A DNA stretch of 10,352 nucleotides from an uncultured Leptolyngbya sp. (GTDB taxonomy: Bacteria; Cyanobacteriota; Cyanobacteriia; Phormidesmidales; Phormidesmidaceae): positions 1 to 10,352 of the forward strand of contig CALBPH010000682.1 of NCBI GenBank assembly GCA_937899365.1, read 5' to 3'. Position 1 is the stretch's first letter; the number at the start of each line of letters is the position of its first letter. Positions 5,929-10,352 of the stretch are shown piece by piece. Made by a program: the position numbers and the translations under genes. The notes under the pieces are model-generated. The model had not been told where the DNA came from and made no database searches. It saw only the letters and a program-made list of their open reading frames with translations.

Positions 5929-7740
5929 ATGACCTCTGCAGTAATCCAATTTATCGGCTCCATTAGGCTGGCGGTTCCCCTGTTGGTGGTAATCGGCTCA
6001 ATTCTAATCGGGGCCACATTTTATGAGGCAGAAGTAGGATCCTCTGTTGTACAGCAGGAAATTTATAAAAGTCCCTGGTTTGGGGCTTTAATGTTTTGCC
6101 TGGCAACAAATTTGAGTATCTCCACCCTGCTTCGCTATCCCTGGAAAGGGGCCCGTAAAGTTGGATTTGCGATCGCCCACTGGGGTCTTGTGATCATCAT
6201 TGCTGGCTCAGCTGCCGTTATTCACCTCAGTGTGGAAGGAATGCTGCTGGCCCGCACCGATGGAGGTCCCGTCAGTACATTACGGGTGGACGGAGATTTG
6301 TTGGAAGTTGCTGTCCCCGGCCAAGAGGCACAGCAGACATCATTATTCATTAAAGAAGATGGCACCGTTGTGCCCGACAGTTTGGGAGATCTGTCCCTGT
6401 TGGGCTACACCAACCACGCCATCAAAACAGTGCAGTTTATCGATGGGGCTGCCATTGATAACCCGGCGGTGCGGCTCTCCCTCAGCAGCCAACGCATGGG
6501 GCAAACCTTAGAGCGATGGCTAGCTGTGGCCCCAGCATCTTATGACCGCATGGATATCGGCCCAGCCGAATTGCAGATTACCCAGACCCACTCTAGCCAG
6601 GAGCTGCAGCAAGCGTTAACAATTCCTACCCAAGAAAACAATGCTCTCTGGGGCACTTTGCAGCTTAAACAGCGCAATAATATCCAGACCATTGATGTGA
6701 AATCCAGTTTCAATCAAACCCTTTTACAAGAGGGCATTAGCCTGACGATCAAAGACTTTTGGCCCGATTTTCGGTTAGACGGCAATGGAAAACCTGAGAC
6801 GGCCACTCAACAGCTGAGTAATCCAGCGGTGCAGCTAGAGATCGTTACCGAGGATGCAGCCGAACGTTGGTTCATTTTTGGCAATCCAGAGTTTGAACCG
6901 ATTCGCACTCAGATTTCTGGTGATCGGCCTGTAGATGTAGACCTGAGCTATGAGATCTCTGCCGATGCTCAGCCGGATGCATTCTTTAGGGTCGTTGTTG
7001 ATGATGTGGGTGAGTTGCACTATGCAGCCAAGTCATCTAAAGGATTTAAGACAGGTCCCCTAGCCGTGGGTCAGGCCGTAACTCCGGGCTGGGCAGACTT
7101 TGAAATTACCTTGGAGAGTTATGTACCCAGGGCACAGGTAGAGCGCAATGTTGTGCCCTTACCCACTGACGCGGAGGGGGGTGAACCAGCCCTACAGGTG
7201 GCCACCGCCGATGGCACCACTGCCTGGGTACCGTGGGGGGAACCCACAACCGTTGCAACAAGCACTGGTGACTGGTACGTTGCCTTTAGCCCCAAACTAA
7301 TGCGGCTACCCTTTGCCCTTAAACTCAACGAGTTCATTGTTGATCGCAATGAGGGGAGTGAATCTGTTGCCATGTGGACAAGTTTAATTACCCTGATGGA
7401 ACCCAACAGCGGAGAACTGTCTAACCGGCGCGTGTGGATGAATCACCCCACCTGGTTTAACGGTTGGAAAATTGCCCAAGCATCTTGGAATCCGGGTGAT
7501 TTAGCCCAGTCTACGCTACAGGTTAAACGGGAGCCGTGGTGGGTAACGGGTCTGACCTGGTTGGGGTCACTGATGGTGACAATCGGTGTGGCCGTTATGT
7601 TCTACGGTCGAGCGGTCGCTAGAAAGTTCAAGTTTCTAGGTGAGCTTTTAGGCACCGGTACTACCGCTAAAGGTGTGGAAGAAACCCAAGAAAGTCCGGT
7701 TACACCCATTCCAATTTTTAGCTTTTTCTCAGGTCGCTGA
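5929..7740 (+). CDS. resB: ResB/Ccs1-family cytochrome c biogenesis protein (System II heme lyase subunit)
   Basis: A 603-residue membrane protein with the ResB layout. Three helices lie near the N-terminus (about 9-30, 48-68, 78-98), followed by a long extra-membrane domain of about 440 residues and a final helix at about 541-561. The third helix has 'AHWGLVIIIAG' with H84, in the position of the conserved transmembrane heme-binding His of CcsB. Near the end of the large domain is 'MNHPTWFNGW' (504-513), a block characteristic of the family. With CcsA, ResB exports heme and attaches it to CXXCH motifs outside the membrane. It is clearly longer than the usual cyanobacterial Ccs1 (about 450 residues), and the extra length lies in the large loop. 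ATG 5929 begins the conserved N-terminus; TTG 5872 would add 19 residues that do not look conserved. Neither has a clear ribosome-binding site. CcsA follows after 88 nt. Confidence 0.88.
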   Translation: MTSAVIQFIGSIRLAVPLLVVIGSILIGATFYEAEVGSSVVQQEIYKSPWFGALMFCLATNLSISTLLRYPWKGARKVGFAIAHWGLVIIIAGSAAVIHLSVEGMLLARTDGGPVSTLRVDGDLLEVAVPGQEAQQTSLFIKEDGTVVPDSLGDLSLLGYTNHAIKTVQFIDGAAIDNPAVRLSLSSQRMGQTLERWLAVAPASYDRMDIGPAELQITQTHSSQELQQALTIPTQENNALWGTLQLKQRNNIQTIDVKSSFNQTLLQEGISLTIKDFWPDFRLDGNGKPETATQQLSNPAVQLEIVTEDAAERWFIFGNPEFEPIRTQISGDRPVDVDLSYEISADAQPDAFFRVVVDDVGELHYAAKSSKGFKTGPLAVGQAVTPGWADFEITLESYVPRAQVERNVVPLPTDAEGGEPALQVATADGTTAWVPWGEPTTVATSTGDWYVAFSPKLMRLPFALKLNEFIVDRNEGSESVAMWTSLITLMEPNSGELSNRRVWMNHPTWFNGWKIAQASWNPGDLAQSTLQVKREPWWVTGLTWLGSLMVTIGVAVMFYGRAVARKFKFLGELLGTGTTAKGVEETQESPVTPIPIFSFFSGR

Positions 7741-7828
7741 GGAGGGTGTGAATTTTTAAGTTGAGCCCGTTGCTCTTTTTCCTTAACTGTTTCCATTAGT
7801 CACTACTTGCCACAGCTAAAATACACCC

Positions 7829-9553
7829 ATGAAATTTCTCAAATTTGCGATTGGTTTATGTCTCGGGCTATTGCTAATCGCGATGCCCGTCCAGCAGTTT
7901 CAACCCTCAGCTCTCAGTAGTCTAGAGACCATGACGGTCCAACAGGACGGTCGCAAAAAGCCTCTGGACACAGTGGCTCAGGAAACTGTTGCCAAAATTT
8001 ATGGGTCAACAACCTACAGGCACGATGGCGTCCAGGAAAGTGCCATGGAGACCTTTATGTCGCTGTGGCTTAACAATCGCAACTGGAATGAAGAGCCCTT
8101 TGTGTTGGTGAGCTATCGACCTCTAAAAGAAATAGCAGGGTTGGATGTGGAGCAAAAGCATTTCTCCTTTGAGACCCTGATGAGAAATCAGCCCCTGGGG
8201 GAGATGGTGCGCTCGGCCCATCGTAAGCAGATTGATGAAGAAGATTTGACTCGAGACGAGCGGGAAGCTCTAACCATTGAGGACCGCCTACAGCTGATGC
8301 TGGGCATGGTAAATGATGATGCGATCGCAATTGTCCCCCACCCCACTGACATCAAAGGTAAGTGGGTCGGCATCAACGACGTCCAGAGTCTTTATGACGT
8401 CGAAGCAGCGGGGCCTTTACTAGCTAACTTTGCCATCATCAAGCAGACCCTGCTGTCAGGCACCGACCATTTGCCCATGTTGGCTCCCATGACCCAATCG
8501 TTACGGGACAGTTTGGCAGCCCTGAGCCCGACGGTGTATCCAGCGGATAGCGTCATGCGGCGCGAAGTATTTTTTAACCACTTTCATCCCTTTGCTAAGG
8601 CCTGGCAGCTATACGGCATTGCCTTTGTGCTGATGTTGGTGGCGTTGTGGGTGCAGCCCTTTAATCTCTATTGGACGGCCATTGGTACCTTTGTTGCGGG
8701 TGTGGCCGTTCAAAGCTATGGCTTTTGGCTACGGATGCAGATTGCCGGTCGCCCCCCGGTGACTAACATGTACGAGTCAGTGGTGTGGGTGGGCTTTGGC
8801 ATTGCCGCCATTGCCCTCATGTTTGAGCTGCTGCAACGGTCTAAATACTATTTGCTGGCGGCCGCGCCCCTATCCATGGTGTGTTTGATTTTGGCCGACA
8901 GCCTCCCGGCAGTGTTGGACCCTAGCATTTCGCCCTTGGTGCCTGTCCTACGTGATAATTTCTGGCTCAGCATTCACGTTCCTACAATTGCCCTCAGCTA
9001 CGCTAGCTTTGCCCTGGCGCTGGGGCTGGGCCATGTGGCCCTGGGCAGCTATTTGTTTACCCCCAATGCCAAAGAACGCATCAAGCTGTTATCCCAACTT
9101 AACTACCGTGTGCTCCAGGTGGGCGTGCTGCTGCTGACGGCTGGCATCATTCTGGGTGGTATTTGGGCCCACTTCTCCTGGGGACGTTTCTGGGGCTGGG
9201 ACCCCAAGGAAACCTGGGCTTTGATTGCGCTGCTGTGCTATCTGGTGCCGCTCCACGGTCGTCTCGTCGGCTGGATTGGCAACTTTGGCATTAGTGTTGC
9301 CAGCGTGGTGGCCTTTAATGCGGTGCTGATGGCCTGGTACGGCGTTAACTTTGTCCTTGGCACCGGTCTCCATAGCTACGGCTTTGGTACGGGCGGTTCT
9401 GAGCTGATGATTGCTGGCGTAGTAGGGTTAGATTTACTGTTCGTGCTGGTGACAGCCGTGCGACATCAGGGATGGTTGAGCAGCGGTTTAAGCGGTCTAG
9501 TTAACAAAGCCGAGATTAGCCCTGCTGTGCCCTCCAACTCGTCGAGTAACTAG
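7829..9553 (+). CDS. ccsA: CcsA/ResC-family heme exporter and ligase with large N-terminal domain
   Basis: A 574-residue protein. An N-terminal signal or anchor (4-20) precedes an extra-membrane domain of about 230 residues beginning with 'MTVQQDGRKKPLDTVAQ'. From about 258 the multi-helix CcsA core follows. The core has the tryptophan-rich WWD motif (W451-G-R-F-W455-G-W457-D-P-K-E), flanking external histidines H383 (SIHVPTIALSY) and H515 (GTGLHSYGF), and H476 (PLHGR) as the probable transmembrane heme ligand. These match the P-His1, P-His2 and TM-His2 roles known for System II CcsBA. The housekeeping cyanobacterial CcsA has about 320-350 residues. The extra domain recalls the long CcsA/CcsBA forms of Bacteroidetes, Planctomycetes and Deltaproteobacteria. 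ATG 7829 starts a good signal segment, though no Shine-Dalgarno precedes it. With the upstream ResB it forms a complete heme ligation system, probably for the multiheme cytochromes across the divergent spacer. Confidence 0.92.
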   Translation: MKFLKFAIGLCLGLLLIAMPVQQFQPSALSSLETMTVQQDGRKKPLDTVAQETVAKIYGSTTYRHDGVQESAMETFMSLWLNNRNWNEEPFVLVSYRPLKEIAGLDVEQKHFSFETLMRNQPLGEMVRSAHRKQIDEEDLTRDEREALTIEDRLQLMLGMVNDDAIAIVPHPTDIKGKWVGINDVQSLYDVEAAGPLLANFAIIKQTLLSGTDHLPMLAPMTQSLRDSLAALSPTVYPADSVMRREVFFNHFHPFAKAWQLYGIAFVLMLVALWVQPFNLYWTAIGTFVAGVAVQSYGFWLRMQIAGRPPVTNMYESVVWVGFGIAAIALMFELLQRSKYYLLAAAPLSMVCLILADSLPAVLDPSISPLVPVLRDNFWLSIHVPTIALSYASFALALGLGHVALGSYLFTPNAKERIKLLSQLNYRVLQVGVLLLTAGIILGGIWAHFSWGRFWGWDPKETWALIALLCYLVPLHGRLVGWIGNFGISVASVVAFNAVLMAWYGVNFVLGTGLHSYGFGTGGSELMIAGVVGLDLLFVLVTAVRHQGWLSSGLSGLVNKAEISPAVPSNSSSN

Positions 9554-9591
9554 CCTGCTACAGGCCCCCTGAAAAAGAGAGGAGATTACTT

Positions 9592-10068
9592 ATGAACCGT
9601 CGTGAATTTGGCAATTTGGTTGGCTTGGGGATGATCGCCACGTCATTACCGGTTGCGATCGCAGCCTGCACCCCCAAAGATACAGCGTCTGAAACCGCGC
9701 CGGAGGAACCAGCCGCAGGGGCCACCCCCACGGAAAAGATTGACTCCAAGCCTAGGGAAGACGGCTTTGCCGCCCTGGGCACCGTGGCTGATTTGGACGC
9801 CAATGGGTCTCTCGGAAAAAAAGCCTTTATTGCTGGACCGGTCATTGTCATCCGAGATCCGGCCAATGCCGATAGTTTAATTGCCCTCAACTCCATGTGT
9901 ACCCACCAGGGCTGCGGTGTGGAATGGAAAGATGATGCCTTTGCCTGCCCTTGCCACGGCTCCAAGTTTGGGATTGATGGCAGCGTGACCACAGGCCCCG
10001 CCACTGAGCCCCTAGCTCCTTATGAGGCAATCATCGACGGGGATTTGGTCTTGGTGAAAGCAACCTAG
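9592..10068 (+). CDS. Small Rieske [2Fe-2S] protein with Tat-type signal (PetC3-like)
   Basis: A 158-residue protein with both Rieske boxes: C103-T-H105-Q-G-C108 and C119-P-C121-H122-G-S. C103, H105, C119 and H122 would ligate the [2Fe-2S] cluster, and C108/C121 form the usual disulfide. The N-terminus MNRREFG is a twin-arginine signal followed by a hydrophobic stretch ending in AIAAC, so C26 may be a lipoprotein cysteine instead of a membrane-spanning anchor. A Pro/Ala/Glu-rich linker (27-55) precedes the domain. The length and compact domain resemble the minor cyanobacterial Rieske PetC3 more than the cytochrome b6f subunit PetC1 (about 180 residues). It could instead be a subunit of another oxidoreductase. 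GAGGAG lies about 8 nt before ATG 9592, and the gene is 38 nt after CcsA, so cotranscription is likely. It probably works as a one-electron carrier outside the cytoplasmic membrane. Confidence 0.88.
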   Translation: MNRREFGNLVGLGMIATSLPVAIAACTPKDTASETAPEEPAAGATPTEKIDSKPREDGFAALGTVADLDANGSLGKKAFIAGPVIVIRDPANADSLIALNSMCTHQGCGVEWKDDAFACPCHGSKFGIDGSVTTGPATEPLAPYEAIIDGDLVLVKAT

Positions 10069-10151
10069 CTACAGCCAAAAACCTTGATGTCAGAGAGTCC
10101 AAAGCATCCTGTGTCCTCGGCTCTTACTAGCTAAAAAATTTAGAAACATAG

Positions 10152-10179
10152 CAAACGTCCTAAGGTCTTAGGACGTTTG
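10152..10179. terminator. Perfect hairpin between convergent genes, likely bidirectional terminator
   Basis: A 12-bp perfect stem (10152-10163 with 10168-10179) closes a 4-nt loop, GGTC. It lies 84 nt after the Rieske stop and 61 nt past the stop of the minus-strand gene ending at 10241. The tail is not a clean T-run on the plus side (TGCGTTCT). On the minus side a TTTTTT run occurs only about 13 nt after the stem. Position and stem strength support termination; the tails weaken it. Confidence 0.6.
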
Positions 10180-10240
10180 TGCGTTCTATGGGTGTTATGA
10201 GTGAGGCGTCGCAATAACCTCATGATTGGAGTTTCACCCT

Positions 10241-10351
10241 CTAAATCTTCTGCAAAACCCGATCCAGAACATTGATAATCGCCCCCGCCGTACCCCCACC
10301 TAATGCTATTGGGAAAAACCCAATACGTTGGGTATTAGGGCGGCGCCCCGG
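10241..10351 (-). CDS. C-terminal end of an unrecognised protein (partial, 5' end outside window)
   Basis: This frame is open from the window edge and ends at TAG (10241-10243), giving 36 visible residues. They start with a basic, Arg-rich stretch (PGRRPNTQR), followed by a hydrophobic Gly-rich segment (IGFFPIALGGGTAGAII) and a short amphipathic tail ending VLDRVLQKI. This looks like a C-terminal membrane segment or the end of a small membrane protein. The position fits a gene converging on the Rieske gene with a shared hairpin between them. No family can be named from this fragment. Confidence 0.5.
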   Translation of the reverse strand, partial: PGRRPNTQRIGFFPIALGGGTAGAIINVLDRVLQKI

Positions 10352-10352
10352 C

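Noticed and set aside
7763..7780. GAGC/GCTC stem followed by TTTTT between resB and ccsA, possible terminator
   Set aside because: Only four base pairs; too weak, and it would separate two genes that should work together.
10307..10325. TATTGGG-AAAAA-CCCAATA hairpin near the window end
   Set aside because: Lies inside the partial minus-strand coding frame with no T-run; likely coding coincidence.
1..10352. tRNA, rRNA, CRISPR array, insertion sequence or prophage genes
   Set aside because: Read on both strands; no cloverleaf, no regularly spaced repeats, and no transposase or integrase motifs were seen.

Overview
The window looks like chromosomal DNA of a cyanobacterium. Five copies of the octamer GCGATCGC (975-982, 5507-5514, 6169-6176, 8321-8328, 9655-9662) sit in 10.35 kb, far more than chance. 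There are also pentapeptide-repeat ORFs, a TxlA/HCF164-type thioredoxin and a Rieske protein resembling the small cyanobacterial PetC3 type. The genus cannot be named from the sequence alone.

Layout. Positions 3-443 (+) hold the end of a pentapeptide-repeat gene and a second short pentapeptide ORF. Positions 466-5224 (-) hold a run of redox genes, listed here in transcription order: a membrane-anchored double globin; a membrane-anchored pentaheme cytochrome c; an exported hexaheme cytochrome c that overlaps it by ATGA; and a monoheme DUF3365 (Tll0287-like) lipoprotein. A strong intrinsic terminator follows at 1830-1870, then a four- or five-helix b-type cytochrome with two His pairs, a TxlA-like thioredoxin with an in-frame TAG near its natural start, and a small membrane protein. 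Positions 5225-5928 are a gene-free, AT-rich divergent spacer. Positions 5929-10068 (+) hold a ResB/Ccs1 protein, a long CcsA with a large extra-membrane N-terminal domain, and a small Tat-type Rieske protein. A perfect hairpin (10152-10179) separates this unit from a convergent partial gene (10241-10351, -).

How the genes fit together. The pentaheme, hexaheme and DUF3365 proteins carry 12 predicted c-type hemes outside the membrane. ResB and CcsA (System II) would export and attach heme to their CXXCH motifs, and TxlA would keep the cysteines reduced. The b-type cytochrome could pass electrons across the membrane, perhaps from the quinone pool. The Rieske protein adds a further carrier. The double globin is predicted to face the cytoplasm on a C-terminal tail anchor and would bind O2 or NO there. 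In total the window predicts about 16 hemes plus one [2Fe-2S] cluster. A dedicated multiheme electron-transfer module of this kind is unusual for a cyanobacterium. Its substrate (external acceptor, NO, hydroxylamine, nitrite or other) cannot be read from the sequence.
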